From Bacteroidota bacterium (GTDB lineage Bacteria > Bacteroidota > JABWAT01): a stretch of 64,000 bases of DNA. The stretch covers positions 1 to 64,000 of the forward strand of contig JABWAT010000003.1 of NCBI GenBank assembly GCA_013360915.1, in the 5' to 3' direction. The notes under the pieces were generated by a model. That model made no database searches, had not been told where the DNA came from, and worked only from the letters and a program-made list of their open reading frames with translations. Shown here piece by piece: positions 52,546-62,460 of the stretch. The position numbers were made by a program, and so were the translations under genes. Position 1 is the first letter of the stretch; every line of letters begins with the position of its first letter.

Positions 52546-53889
52546 ATGAAGGACGAAATGAAAGGCCGGGTCTATTTCGAGACCTATGGCTGTCAGATGA
52601 ATTTTAATGACACCGAGCTGGTGGCTGGTATTCTGGCCAAAGACCAGTATGAGGTAACCGCCGACATCAATGATGCCGACCTGATTTTTATCAATACCTG
52701 TTCGATCAGGGAACATGCCGAGCAGCGCGTGTTTTCCCGTCTGGCCAATATGCGCACGCTGAAACGTCAAAAGGGAAAAGAGTTGGTTATCGGTGTGATG
52801 GGCTGCATGGCAGAACGTCTTAAAAAACGACTGATTGAACAGGAAAAGCTGGTCGATGTGGTCGTTGGTCCGGATGCCTACCGTGATGTTCCCCGTCTGA
52901 TTGAAATGGCGAAACTGGGTGAAAAGGCCATCAACACCCTTCTCTCTCTCGAGGAAACCTACGAAGACCTGACTCCGCTGAGAAGCGAAGGGGTTTCTGC
53001 CTGGCTCACCGTAATGCGTGGCTGTGATAACTTCTGCACTTTTTGTGTCGTCCCTTATACCCGCGGCCGCGAACGAAGCCGGTCCATCGAATCGGTGGTT
53101 TCCGAAATCAAGGCCATTTCTCAGGAAGGATTGATCAGGGACATCACGCTCCTTGGCCAGAACGTGAATTCATACAATGATAACGGTCGACCTTTTGCCG
53201 ATCTTCTGGTTGCGGCCGCTTCGGTGGATCCGGCCATCAGAATCCGGTTTGCCACTTCCCATCCCAAGGATTTTTCCGATGAAGTGCTGACGGCGATCAG
53301 GGATCACCACAACCTGTGCAATTACATTCACATTCCGTTTCAGGCCGGATCCGACTCGATTCTGTCTGCTATGAACCGCACCTATACCCGGACGGAGTAT
53401 CTTGAACTGATCGATAAGATGAAAAGCATCATTCCGGGTGTCTCTCTTTCCACCGACGTGATGGTTGGATTTCCCGGCGAAACCGATGCGGACTATGAGG
53501 ACACGCTCGACATCATGAGAAAAGTCCGGTTCGATACTGCCTTTATGTTCAAGTACTCTCCGCGCGAGGGAACCAAGGCCTGGAAATTTGGCGACACGGT
53601 TCCAGAGGAAGTGAAGGCAGAGCGTCTGCAGAATCTGATTGACTTGCAGGAGCGGATCAGTTATGAAAACAACCAGGCTCGGATTGGCGGCAACGAAGAG
53701 GTCCTGGTTGAAGGTCCTGCCCCACGTGGCGAAGGGTTTCTCAGGGGAAAGACCGACACCAACATTAAATGTGTTTTTCCCGGCGAGCCTGGTATGAAAC
53801 CGGGAGATTACGTCCGCGTCAGAATTACATCCGGATCGGGGCACACCCTGAAGGGAGAAGTCATCCGGGAAGAACTAATACATGCGTAA
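52546..53889 (+). CDS. miaB: tRNA-2-methylthio-N6-dimethylallyladenosine synthase
   Basis: This methylthiotransferase has 447 residues. The N-terminal UPF0004 domain carries three cluster cysteines (TYGCQMNFND, NTCSIREHA, VMGCMAER), the radical SAM domain CDNFCTFC, and the end a TRAM domain. It adds a methylthio group to i6A37 in tRNA. The ATG is chosen after GGGA; another ATG four codons on is possible. It overlaps the following SPOR gene by 8 bases. Confidence 0.95.
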   Translation: MKDEMKGRVYFETYGCQMNFNDTELVAGILAKDQYEVTADINDADLIFINTCSIREHAEQRVFSRLANMRTLKRQKGKELVIGVMGCMAERLKKRLIEQEKLVDVVVGPDAYRDVPRLIEMAKLGEKAINTLLSLEETYEDLTPLRSEGVSAWLTVMRGCDNFCTFCVVPYTRGRERSRSIESVVSEIKAISQEGLIRDITLLGQNVNSYNDNGRPFADLLVAAASVDPAIRIRFATSHPKDFSDEVLTAIRDHHNLCNYIHIPFQAGSDSILSAMNRTYTRTEYLELIDKMKSIIPGVSLSTDVMVGFPGETDADYEDTLDIMRKVRFDTAFMFKYSPREGTKAWKFGDTVPEEVKAERLQNLIDLQERISYENNQARIGGNEEVLVEGPAPRGEGFLRGKTDTNIKCVFPGEPGMKPGDYVRVRITSGSGHTLKGEVIREELIHA

Positions 53890-54670
53890 CACACCGTTTT
53901 TTCCGGTTTATCTTCTGGCGGTCTTCCTTGCATTACCTGCCTTTACCGGTTTTACCCAAACCGACACGGTTCACATTCGTCCACTGGTTGAATTGATCGA
54001 TCTGGGTCGTTCCGGTGAAGTGAAAGTGATTCTTCCAACCCTGACGGCCGATCATCCGGCCGACCCGGGAATCCGGTTTCTGAATGCGGTTTTCGATCCC
54101 GATGCAGACCGTGCTGTCCAGGTTTTCAGGGAGGTGGTCCGTGATTTTCCATCTACCTATGCTGGCGAAGCTTCCGCCCGGCGGCTGGTCTTATACTATA
54201 CCATTACCGGAAATCAGACTGAACAAAACCGTTACCGAGAATACTTGAAGAGCAGAGGATTGCCCGCCGAGGCAACCGCAGTCCGTCCCGTCAGTGTGGC
54301 AACCCCGGCACCGGCCAAGGCAAAGACCCCAGTCAAGGGTAAGGATCCGGTACCTGTAAAAGCTGATCCGGTACCCCCTCCCGTTGTTTCTGCACCGCCC
54401 GCCGAAAAATCAGACCCGCTCCCCACTGTGAATCCAAAGGGACATTTCTTTATTCAGGTGGGAGCATTTGCTCTTCAGAACCAGGCCAACAAGGGCCTGA
54501 AAGATGCTGAAAAGGCTGGTTTTAAGGGGAAGGTGAAAAAGGAAATCACCAACAATCGCATTTACTATAAAGTCAGGCTCGGCCCGTATGATACACAGGC
54601 CGCTGCCCGTCAAGTCTTACCCGCCATATCCAAAAAACTTGGATTAAACGGATTTGTCGTAGAAGAATAG
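53882..54670 (+). CDS. SPOR-domain protein
   Basis: The protein has 262 residues. A signal peptide (MRNTPFFPVYLLAVFLALPAFTGF) is followed by a short helical region resembling tetratricopeptide-type repeats, a Pro/Ala/Lys-rich linker (about 140-175) and a C-terminal SPOR domain (HFFIQVGAFALQNQANKGLKDAEKAGFKG... to FVVEE) that binds denuded peptidoglycan. It is probably at the septum or in the periplasm. Its ATG overlaps the miaB stop (ATGCGTAA). Confidence 0.88.
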   Translation: MRNTPFFPVYLLAVFLALPAFTGFTQTDTVHIRPLVELIDLGRSGEVKVILPTLTADHPADPGIRFLNAVFDPDADRAVQVFREVVRDFPSTYAGEASARRLVLYYTITGNQTEQNRYREYLKSRGLPAEATAVRPVSVATPAPAKAKTPVKGKDPVPVKADPVPPPVVSAPPAEKSDPLPTVNPKGHFFIQVGAFALQNQANKGLKDAEKAGFKGKVKKEITNNRIYYKVRLGPYDTQAAARQVLPAISKKLGLNGFVVEE

Positions 54671-54716
54671 CAGCCGGGATTCCGGTTACCATTCTTCCCG
54701 ACATGGAAAGGTTCTT

Positions 54717-55937
54717 ATGATCTCGGTTGACGAAATCAAAGCCCGGTTCGATATCATCGGGCAATCTGCAAAACTGCACGACATTCTGAAAGTGATCCCC
54801 CAGGTGGCGCGCACCGATATTTCGGTTCTGGTCACAGGTGAGAGCGGCACCGGTAAGGAAGTGATCGCCCATGCCATTCATGGACTCTCGGGCCGGGCCA
54901 GTGAAAAGCTGCTGATTGTCAATTGCGGCGCCATTCCTGAGGGCATCCTTGAATCTGAACTGTTCGGGCATGAAAAGGGTGCCTTTACCGGGGCAATCGA
55001 AGCTCGGAAGGGTTATTTCGAACTTGCGAACAACGGAACCCTTTTCCTCGATGAAATCGGTGACATGCCTTTGGGTGTTCAGGTAAAAATTCTCAGGGTC
55101 CTCGAAAGTGGTGAGTATATGCGGGTGGGCGGGGCGTCTGTCAAGCGAACCGATGTACGCATCATTGCTGCCACAAACAAAGACCTGCTTCACGAAGTAC
55201 AATCCCGACGGTTCCGCGAGGACCTTTATTACCGGCTGAAGGCCGTTCAGCTGCATCTGCCGGCCCTTCATGAACGCCGCGAGGACATTCCCCTGTTATT
55301 CCGGTCTTTCTGGCAGGAGTTTGCCAGACGGTATAATATCACGCCCGCCGGAATCACCCCAGAGGCCGTCACTCTGCTGGTGAATTATCATTGGCCGGGA
55401 AACATCAGGGAATTACGGAATCTGACCGAAAGCCTTCTGGTGCTCGATGGCAGCCGTCCTGTGGACGAGACCGTGATCAGACGTTACCTGACCACTCAAT
55501 CTGCACCTTCCATGTCGCGGCTTCCGGTGGTCACCGACCGGCATCAGCCAGAAAAAATCGAAATTGAATATCTGTACCGGATGATGGCCGACCTGAAAAC
55601 CGAATTGATGGATATCAAAAACCTTCTCAGGCATCTTACCCTTACCGCACAGGCTCCCGCACCGGTTGGGACTCCCCTGATGGTGGATCCGTTTCCGGGG
55701 AAATTGTTACCTGCGTCGGCCTCATCGGGAGGCTTCGCTGATTACCAGCTGGAACGGGACCATGACCAGGCCGATGACAAGGAGGATCCGACCCTTTCCC
55801 TTTCTGATCTGGAGCGGCGTGCCGTTGAGGATGCGTTAAACCGGCATCAGGGAAACCGGCGGAAGGCAGCAGAGGAGCTTCAGATTTCTGAACGGACGCT
55901 GTACCGAAAAATCAAGGAATACGGTCTGGACCACTGA
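54717..55937 (+). CDS. Sigma-54-dependent transcriptional activator
   Basis: The protein has 406 residues. The sequence starts directly with the AAA+ domain: GESGTGKEVIAHAIHG (Walker A), FGHEKGAFTGA (the sigma-54 contact loop) and GTLFLDEIGDMPLG (Walker B). A Fis-type helix-turn-helix ends it (ALNRHQGNRRKAAEELQISERTLYRKIKEYGL). There is no N-terminal receiver or sensor domain, as in PspF-like constitutive activators, so regulation must come from elsewhere. Its partner RpoN is not in the window. Confidence 0.93.
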   Translation: MISVDEIKARFDIIGQSAKLHDILKVIPQVARTDISVLVTGESGTGKEVIAHAIHGLSGRASEKLLIVNCGAIPEGILESELFGHEKGAFTGAIEARKGYFELANNGTLFLDEIGDMPLGVQVKILRVLESGEYMRVGGASVKRTDVRIIAATNKDLLHEVQSRRFREDLYYRLKAVQLHLPALHERREDIPLLFRSFWQEFARRYNITPAGITPEAVTLLVNYHWPGNIRELRNLTESLLVLDGSRPVDETVIRRYLTTQSAPSMSRLPVVTDRHQPEKIEIEYLYRMMADLKTELMDIKNLLRHLTLTAQAPAPVGTPLMVDPFPGKLLPASASSGGFADYQLERDHDQADDKEDPTLSLSDLERRAVEDALNRHQGNRRKAAEELQISERTLYRKIKEYGLDH

Positions 55938-55940
55938 GGT

Positions 55941-55974
55941 AAAAAAAAATCCCGGTCTGGCCGGGATTTTTTTT
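55941..55974. terminator. Bidirectional terminator between the activator and nuoN
   Basis: Stem TCCCGG/CCGGGA with a short TCTGG-type loop is flanked by nine A residues on one side and eight T residues on the other. It therefore works for both convergent genes. The nuoN stop codon lies inside its T tail. Confidence 0.88.
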
Positions 55975-57484
55975 ACATCCACATTCTGATCGATGCCAGC
56001 GACCACTGATACAGAGGTTGCCAGTACAACCCGAGCAGGATGGTGGGGACTGCAAGGGCCAGGGTAAGAACAAGTGCGGGCAACGGAATGGACACCGGCT
56101 GATCATTGTTTTCAAGCGGTGCCTTCAGGAACATCATCTTAGCAATTTTGAAATAATAAAAGGCCGATATCACCGAGTTCACTACTGCAACAATGGCCAG
56201 CCAGAAGTACAGATTTCCCTCCTGAAGAACGGCCACAAACAGCAGGAATTTCCCTGCAAAGCCAACCGTGCCGGGAATTCCAACCAGAGAGGCCAGAAAA
56301 ATCACCATGGATACACCAAGTACCGGATTCCGGTAACCGAATCCCTTCCAATCCTCCATGTCATAGGATCCGACCGAATCTCCGATGAGCATGGCCACAT
56401 AGAAAACGCCCAGGTTCATGATCATGTAATAGGCCAGGTAGAATAACATGGCCGCCTGACCCGAGTCGGTCAGCAGGATGACACCCATGAGAATGTAACC
56501 GGCGTGGGCAATGGACGAATAGGCCAGAAGGCGTTTTACATTGAGCTGCCACAAGGCAGTAAGGTTTCCAAGGGACATGGTCAGAACAGCCATGGAACCC
56601 AGAATGGTGACCCAATCAACTGTCAGAATGGCGGTGTAACCATCCTCGGTATCATATCCGAAAAAGGCGGTCTTAAAAAACCGGAGGAGCAGGGCAAATC
56701 CGGCCGCTTTGGGAGCCACCGACAGAAAGGCGGCCACTGGCGTCGGTGCCCCTTCATAGGCATCGGGGGACCAGAAGTGGAAAGGAACCGCAGCAATTTT
56801 GAAGCCCAATCCGGCCAGAATCATCAGGGCAGCCAGGGTAAGGGTTACGGGATCAATTATTGATTCGGGACTCCGGAAATAATCATTGATTCCGGTAAAG
56901 GACAACGTTCCGGTCATGCCATAGAACAGAGAAATCCCATACAGCATAATCCCGCTGGAAACAGCGCCATAGATGACGTATTTAAGTCCCGCTTCATTGG
57001 AGGCCCGGTTTTCCTTCAGGTAAGAAACCAGCACGTAGGAAGACAGGGAAACCAATTCCATGGAAACAACCATCATCAGCAGGTTGGTTGCCCCGGACAT
57101 AAGCATCAGACCCAGAACGAGGCCGATCAGAACCATCATGAATTCGCCGATACGGCGATTGTTTCGTTCCAGCTCGGCTGAATGGAGGGTTGCATAGGCT
57201 GTGATAATACCGGCGATCAGGAAAATGGCCTTGAAAAAGACCGCATACTCATCCACCGCAATCATATCAGCAAAAACCGGCATGGGGAACAGAGCCTGTG
57301 CCGGAAGCAGGACCAGGGCAGCCAGAAAAACGAGAATGGTTGCCCAGACCGTCACCTTATGGCTGTTGCGAGGAAGAACCACATCGAGGACCAGGACCAG
57401 CATGAGACCAACCGCCACCGTCAGTTCAGGACGAAGTACCAGGGTGTGGGAAACGAGTGTCTGAATCAGCGCATCAATTGACAT
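55973..57484 (-). CDS. nuoN: NADH-quinone oxidoreductase subunit N
   Basis: This proton-pumping membrane subunit has 503 residues and about 14 helices, and is related to antiporter subunits. Conserved stretches include MMVVSMELVSLSSYVLVSYLKENRASNEAGLKYVIYGAVSSGIMLYG and FKIAAVPFHFWSPDAYEGAPTPV. It is the last gene of the complex I operon. Confidence 0.96.
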   Translation of the reverse strand: MSIDALIQTLVSHTLVLRPELTVAVGLMLVLVLDVVLPRNSHKVTVWATILVFLAALVLLPAQALFPMPVFADMIAVDEYAVFFKAIFLIAGIITAYATLHSAELERNNRRIGEFMMVLIGLVLGLMLMSGATNLLMMVVSMELVSLSSYVLVSYLKENRASNEAGLKYVIYGAVSSGIMLYGISLFYGMTGTLSFTGINDYFRSPESIIDPVTLTLAALMILAGLGFKIAAVPFHFWSPDAYEGAPTPVAAFLSVAPKAAGFALLLRFFKTAFFGYDTEDGYTAILTVDWVTILGSMAVLTMSLGNLTALWQLNVKRLLAYSSIAHAGYILMGVILLTDSGQAAMLFYLAYYMIMNLGVFYVAMLIGDSVGSYDMEDWKGFGYRNPVLGVSMVIFLASLVGIPGTVGFAGKFLLFVAVLQEGNLYFWLAIVAVVNSVISAFYYFKIAKMMFLKAPLENNDQPVSIPLPALVLTLALAVPTILLGLYWQPLYQWSLASIRMWM

Positions 57485-57499
57485 AAATGGTAAGATCCC

Positions 57500-59074
57500 T
57501 TACAGTTTGGTCATGGAAGATCCAGCCGACCGAACCCAATCATTGAGTTGATTGACCGAAGCCGACATCAGATCGGTGACGAAGGAAGGCCAGACGCCAA
57601 CCAGCAATATTGCAACAGCCAGCGTGACCAGCATGGTGGTTTCACGTGAGGACAAGTCCGAAAAGCCTGCATAGTCTTCTTTTACCGGACCTGTGTAGAC
57701 ACGCTGATAAGCCCACAGATAATAAATAGCGGTGATCAGCATCCCCAGGGTGGAGACCATGGCCAGATTCCGTGTTACGGGATCGCTGTAGCTGCCCATA
57801 AAGACCAGCGCCTCTGCCACAAATCCGCTGAGGGCCGGCAGTCCGAGTGAGGCCATAAAGGCAAACAAGGCGAAGCCGGTGTAACGGGGCATTGGTTTTC
57901 CAAGACCACCAAATCCATCAATATCGCGGTGATGAGCGCGATCATAAACCACACCAACCACCAGGAAGAGCATGGCGGAAATCAGTCCATGTGAAAACAT
58001 TTGCAAAACCGCGCCTGTCATCCCCTCGGTGGTCAGGGAAGCCATTCCGAGCAGAACAAAACCCATGTGGGAAACCGAGGAATATGCAATCAGCTTTTTC
58101 AGATCGGTCTGTCCCATGGCAGCCAGGGCACCGTACAAAATGTTGATCACGCCGAGAAATCCGATGGTCCAGGCATACATCACCACCTGATCGGGAAAAA
58201 ACGGAAAGGCCACGCGGGCAAGTCCGTAGGTTCCCATTTTAAGCAGAATACCAGCCAGAATCACAGAAATCGGAGTCGGGGCTTCCACGTGGGCATCGGG
58301 AAGCCAGGTGTGAAACGGAACCATTGGTATTTTGACGGCAAAACCGATAAACATGAGAACGAATGCGGCTGTCCTCCAGGATTCCACCGTCAGCAGGCTG
58401 CCGGGAAGAAGGTTGGCCGGATCCATCATGGTGATCATGTTGAATGTGTGAATCTGAAGGGATGGATGGGCATCGGGGTTAACCGCTGTACCGAAGTAGA
58501 ACAGAATCACCACAAGAAGCATGAGCAGGGAACCGATGAAGGTGTACAGGAAAAACTTGATGGCGGCATATTCCCGGCGGGGACCTCCCCAGATTCCGAT
58601 GAGGAAGTACATGGGGATGAGCATCATTTCCCAGAACAGGTAGAACAGAAAGAAGTCGAGAGCAACAAAAACCCCTGTCATGGCGGCTACCAGGATCAGG
58701 TAGGAAATAAAGTATCCCTTGATGTGTTTGGTAATCGACCAGGATGAAATCACACCAACAAATCCGATCAGGGCCGACATTATCAGCAGGGTAACGGAAA
58801 GTCCGTCGATGCCAAGGGTATAATTGATCTGAAGGAACCCGTAACTTCCGGCATAAACCGAAATCCACTGATAATTCTCCACAAACTGATAGGTGGAGGC
58901 ATCATTCACCCCAACCCGGGTCAGGTCAAAGCCAGCCAGAATCCAGCCAACCAGAATCAATTGAAGACCGGTAGCGACCAGAGAGGTCCACCGGAACACG
59001 GCCACCTGGGTTTTCGGAATGAAAACCAGCAGAAGGGCTACAATGAGCGGAATAAAAATGAGCAGACTAAGCAT
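57500..59074 (-). CDS. nuoM: NADH-quinone oxidoreductase subunit M
   Basis: This antiporter-like proton channel has 524 residues. Features are FFLFYLFWEMMLIPMYFLIGIWGG, KIPMVPFHTWLPDAHVEAPTPISVILAGILLKMG and DLKKLIAYSSVSHMGFVLLG. It lies between nuoL and nuoN with about 15-base gaps. Confidence 0.96.
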   Translation of the reverse strand: MLSLLIFIPLIVALLLVFIPKTQVAVFRWTSLVATGLQLILVGWILAGFDLTRVGVNDASTYQFVENYQWISVYAGSYGFLQINYTLGIDGLSVTLLIMSALIGFVGVISSWSITKHIKGYFISYLILVAAMTGVFVALDFFLFYLFWEMMLIPMYFLIGIWGGPRREYAAIKFFLYTFIGSLLMLLVVILFYFGTAVNPDAHPSLQIHTFNMITMMDPANLLPGSLLTVESWRTAAFVLMFIGFAVKIPMVPFHTWLPDAHVEAPTPISVILAGILLKMGTYGLARVAFPFFPDQVVMYAWTIGFLGVINILYGALAAMGQTDLKKLIAYSSVSHMGFVLLGMASLTTEGMTGAVLQMFSHGLISAMLFLVVGVVYDRAHHRDIDGFGGLGKPMPRYTGFALFAFMASLGLPALSGFVAEALVFMGSYSDPVTRNLAMVSTLGMLITAIYYLWAYQRVYTGPVKEDYAGFSDLSSRETTMLVTLAVAILLVGVWPSFVTDLMSASVNQLNDWVRSAGSSMTKL

Positions 59075-59089
59075 GTAAAATCCGGCGTC

Positions 59090-61045
59090 TTATGACAAAA
59101 TACCCTTCATGACAAAAAAGATGACCAGACCCGTCAGGGCCAGGGCCACGTAGGTCTGAACACGGCCCGACTGGAACTTCCGGGTTACCAGGCCAGCAAA
59201 ACCGGCCACTATACCCGCCAGGTTAACCAGCATATCAATGACGAACGTATCGAAGAAGGCAGAAACCTTGGCCAACAGAATGTTTCCCCGGATGACGGTT
59301 ACTTCATACACTTCATCAAAGTACCATTTGTTCAGGGAAAAGCGGTATAACGGGCCCAGTTTATCAGCCAGTTTATCTGGATCCACTGCCTTTTTCATAT
59401 ACATCAGCCAGGCAATCACCAGTCCGGTCAGGGCCAGGAGAACAGAGGAAATAACGGTGGTCCAGTGAACATGATGAGTGGCCTCCTGCAGCTGAGCCAG
59501 CCAACCAGTCCCATCCACAGCGGGAACCACCGAAACAGGCGTTACGATGAGGGACATGAACCAGCCGGTTGCCCCGTCAAGCGGATTCAGGCTGAAAACC
59601 GGGAAAAGCGACATGACAGAGAGAACCACAAGAGGAATCCACATAACCGGTGGCACCTCATGAGCATGATCATACAATTTCTGGTTCCTGGGTTCACCAA
59701 AAAAGACCATGAAAACCTGACGACCCATGTAAAAGGCAGTGAGCAGAGCCGCTGCAAGACCAAAACCGGGGACGATAAATGCCCACGAACCCGTCAGTTC
59801 CGCCCAGGCCAGTCCACCGGCCAGAATCGCATCTTTGGAAAGAAATCCGGTGAACAAAGGAAGGCCTGCCAGAGCTGCGGTGGCAACCAGATAGGTTGCA
59901 AAAGTGATGGGCAATTTTTTCCGGAGACCCCCCATCTGACGGATATCCTGCTCGTGATGGAGGGCATGAATGATGGCTCCCGATCCTAAAAAGAGACAGG
60001 CTTTGAAAAACGCATGAGTAAACAGGTGGAACAGAGCCGCGCTGTAGGCACCAACCCCCAGTCCCATGATCATGTAACCCAGCTGAGAAACCGTGGAGTA
60101 GGCCAGAATCCGTTTAATATCATTCTGGGTCAGCGCCATGGTTGCGGCCATAAAGGCAGTGAATCCGCCGACCACTGCAATGACGATCTGGGCATCCGGG
60201 GTCAGAATCGGGAATATTCTTCCGACAAAGTACACACCTGCAGCCACCATCGTTGCGGCGTGGATCAATGCAGAAACCGGCGTGGGGCCTTCCATGGCAT
60301 CTGGCAGCCAGACATGCAGAGGAAACTGAGCCGATTTGCCCACGGCACCCAGAAACAAAAGCACACCGCCGGCGGTCAGCCAGAACTCTCCGAGTCCGAA
60401 ACGACCAGCCTGAATGTTGGCAGCAATTTCTGAAAGGTTGACGGTTTGAAACTGGCTCCAGAGAATCAGAATCCCCAGCCACATACCGATATCGCCAATC
60501 CGGTTGGTAACAAAGGCCTTCGTTGAGGCCGCAGCAGCTTCGGGTTTTTTATACCAGAAACCAATGAGCAGGTAGGATGAAAGACCAACCAGTTCCCAGC
60601 TCATGTACATGGTGAAAAGATTATCGGAAAGAACAATTCCCAACATGGAAAAGGTAAACAGTCCCAGATAGGCGAAATAGGTTCCGTACCGTTCTTCCCC
60701 GTGCATGTATCCGATCGAATACAAGTGAACAAGGAAAGAGATAAGGGTTACCATGGTCAGGGTCAGCGCCGAGAGGTTATCGACCAGAACGCCGATGGAA
60801 AGTGACCACTCCGGACCCAGTGACAGCCAGGTAAAAGCGGCGGAATAAGAGAGGTCAGGATGTCCTTCTGAAAGGAAATGAACCGACACGGCCAGAGAAA
60901 GCAGAAAGGCGATACCCAGCAGGGCCGTGGACAGCCAGTCACCCTGACGTGGAAGCACCCGCTGACCGGCGATCAAAAGGCCATAACTTACCAGAGGCAG
61001 CACCAGAACCAGCAGTGAAAGGGACAGAATTATGGAGTCAGTCAT
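59090..61045 (-). CDS. nuoL: NADH-quinone oxidoreductase subunit L
   Basis: This subunit has 651 residues. LFTMYMSWELVGLSSYLLIGFWYKKP, KSAQFPLHVWLPDAMEGPTPVSALIHAATMV and NDIKRILAYSTVSQLGYMIMGLGVG are diagnostic. The long C-terminal part includes the amphipathic lateral helix region found in NuoL. The stop and start spacings fit one operon. Confidence 0.96.
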   Translation of the reverse strand: MTDSIILSLSLLVLVLPLVSYGLLIAGQRVLPRQGDWLSTALLGIAFLLSLAVSVHFLSEGHPDLSYSAAFTWLSLGPEWSLSIGVLVDNLSALTLTMVTLISFLVHLYSIGYMHGEERYGTYFAYLGLFTFSMLGIVLSDNLFTMYMSWELVGLSSYLLIGFWYKKPEAAAASTKAFVTNRIGDIGMWLGILILWSQFQTVNLSEIAANIQAGRFGLGEFWLTAGGVLLFLGAVGKSAQFPLHVWLPDAMEGPTPVSALIHAATMVAAGVYFVGRIFPILTPDAQIVIAVVGGFTAFMAATMALTQNDIKRILAYSTVSQLGYMIMGLGVGAYSAALFHLFTHAFFKACLFLGSGAIIHALHHEQDIRQMGGLRKKLPITFATYLVATAALAGLPLFTGFLSKDAILAGGLAWAELTGSWAFIVPGFGLAAALLTAFYMGRQVFMVFFGEPRNQKLYDHAHEVPPVMWIPLVVLSVMSLFPVFSLNPLDGATGWFMSLIVTPVSVVPAVDGTGWLAQLQEATHHVHWTTVISSVLLALTGLVIAWLMYMKKAVDPDKLADKLGPLYRFSLNKWYFDEVYEVTVIRGNILLAKVSAFFDTFVIDMLVNLAGIVAGFAGLVTRKFQSGRVQTYVALALTGLVIFFVMKGILS

Positions 61046-61049
61046 TCAG

Positions 61050-61358
61050 TTATTCCTTCAGCTGATCAATCTCGTCAAGGTTGACGGTACGGTAGTTGGC
61101 ATACACATTCAGAATAATAGCAAGGGCAATGGCGGCTTCTGCAGCAGCCAGCAGGATGATAAAGATGGCCATCATCTGCCCATCCAGATTCGAGTTAAAC
61201 CGGGAAAAGGCCACCAGATTAATGTTGGCCGCATTCAGAATCAGTTCGATTCCCATCAGGACCACCACCGTATTCCGGCGGGTCATCACTCCAAAAACAC
61301 CGAGGGAAAACAGCACGGCACTCAGAGTGAGAAAATGTTGTAAGGTAAGTGATTCCAT
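61050..61358 (-). CDS. nuoK: NADH-quinone oxidoreductase subunit K
   Basis: This subunit has 102 residues and three membrane helices. LMGIELILNAANINLVAFSRF carries the conserved glutamate of helix 2, and IILLAAAEAAIALAIILNVY the helix 3 glutamate. The stop lies 4 bases before the nuoL start. Confidence 0.95.
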   Translation of the reverse strand: MESLTLQHFLTLSAVLFSLGVFGVMTRRNTVVVLMGIELILNAANINLVAFSRFNSNLDGQMMAIFIILLAAAEAAIALAIILNVYANYRTVNLDEIDQLKE

Positions 61359-61364
61359 ACCGGT

Positions 61365-61874
61365 CTATTTTTCCTCCGTTTCAGGACGGTCTTTACGTGC
61401 AATGTAGGAGGCGCCGATAACCGCAATCAGCAGAACAATTGCAATCACCTCAAAAGGCAGAATGTAATCGGTGATTCCCAGGTAGCCCAGTCTTTCAACC
61501 GTGGTATTCCAGGCAGCGGGAGGAGCCTCGGTCCAGACGCCAGAGATCCACACCACATACAGCAGACTCAGAAGAACCACCAGGGCAACCAGCAATCCCG
61601 GAATAAAATTGAAGACATCTGTTTTCAGGCTCATCATGGTGATTTTATTGGTCAGCATCACCCCGAACAGCAGCAGTGTCAGGATTCCGCCCACATAGAC
61701 CATGATCTGGGTAACCGCCAGAAAGTCGGCATTCAGGATGACGTAAATTCCGGCCACCCCAAGGAAGGTCGCCAGCAGAGAAAAGGCGGAGTAAATGATA
61801 TTTTTCGAAAAAACAGTGGCGGTGGCGGAAACCACGATCAGGACGGCAAAAAACCAGAATATCGCGGTGATCAT
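61365..61874 (-). CDS. nuoJ: NADH-quinone oxidoreductase subunit J
   Basis: This subunit has 169 residues and five membrane segments. LLATFLGVAGIYVILNADFLAVTQIMVYVGGILTLLLFGVMLT is the conserved core. The C-terminal tail is basic and acidic (ARKDRPETEEK). Its ATG overlaps the nuoI stop by 4 bases. Confidence 0.94.
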   Translation of the reverse strand: MITAIFWFFAVLIVVSATATVFSKNIIYSAFSLLATFLGVAGIYVILNADFLAVTQIMVYVGGILTLLLFGVMLTNKITMMSLKTDVFNFIPGLLVALVVLLSLLYVVWISGVWTEAPPAAWNTTVERLGYLGITDYILPFEVIAIVLLIAVIGASYIARKDRPETEEK

Positions 61875-62446
61875 GCTTTTCCTCCTGCCGGGTCGGCCGG
61901 GGGGGCCGGTTTTGCTGCAGCAGCGGCCGCAGCAGCAGCCTTTTTGGCAGCCTGTTCTGCATTCCAGGCCTCGAGCTCGGCTTTCTTTTCTGCAATCTGT
62001 TCCGGTGTATGATTACTGAACTGATAGATGTGATCGCGGAAATCGTAGGCAGAGTAATCGTAAACCTTGGTCATCGTCAGACATTCGGTAGGGCACGGCC
62101 AGGTACAGAGTCCGCAAAACATACACTTCGACATATCAATGTCGAATTTCTCGACCCACAGACGTTTCTTCTGTGTTTCCTTAACCGTTTCCACATCCTT
62201 ATCAAGGCGTTTGAAGGACACGATTTCGATGCAGCTGACCGGACAGGCATTGGCACACTGGTTACATCCGATGCAATCATCGAAATGATTGTGAAGCCGG
62301 TACCGGCCGGTATCGGGTACCGGTATGGATTTCTTCGGATACTCGATGGTTACAATATGTCCGGGCTGAACCATTTCCTTTGCTGTCAGACCCAGTCCGA
62401 TCAGCGTGGTTTTCACTCCCCGTACGATATCAGAAAAATATCCCAT
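61871..62446 (-). CDS. nuoI: NADH-quinone oxidoreductase subunit I
   Basis: This subunit has 191 residues and two 4Fe-4S ferredoxin motifs (CIGCNQCANACPVSC and CMFCGLCTWPCPTEC), clusters N6a and N6b. The N-terminal helix lies on the membrane. The last 30 residues are a low-complexity Ala/Lys/Pro extension (KKAAAAAAAAAKPAPP) that is not usual in NuoI. Confidence 0.95.
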   Translation of the reverse strand: MGYFSDIVRGVKTTLIGLGLTAKEMVQPGHIVTIEYPKKSIPVPDTGRYRLHNHFDDCIGCNQCANACPVSCIEIVSFKRLDKDVETVKETQKKRLWVEKFDIDMSKCMFCGLCTWPCPTECLTMTKVYDYSAYDFRDHIYQFSNHTPEQIAEKKAELEAWNAEQAAKKAAAAAAAAAKPAPPADPAGGKA

Positions 62447-62460
62447 TCACCCCTCTTCTC

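Noticed and set aside
58001-58747. Open plus-strand frame of 248 codons in the nuoM region
   Set aside because: The opposite frame encodes a full-length NuoM with conserved motifs; this frame has no recognisable pattern.
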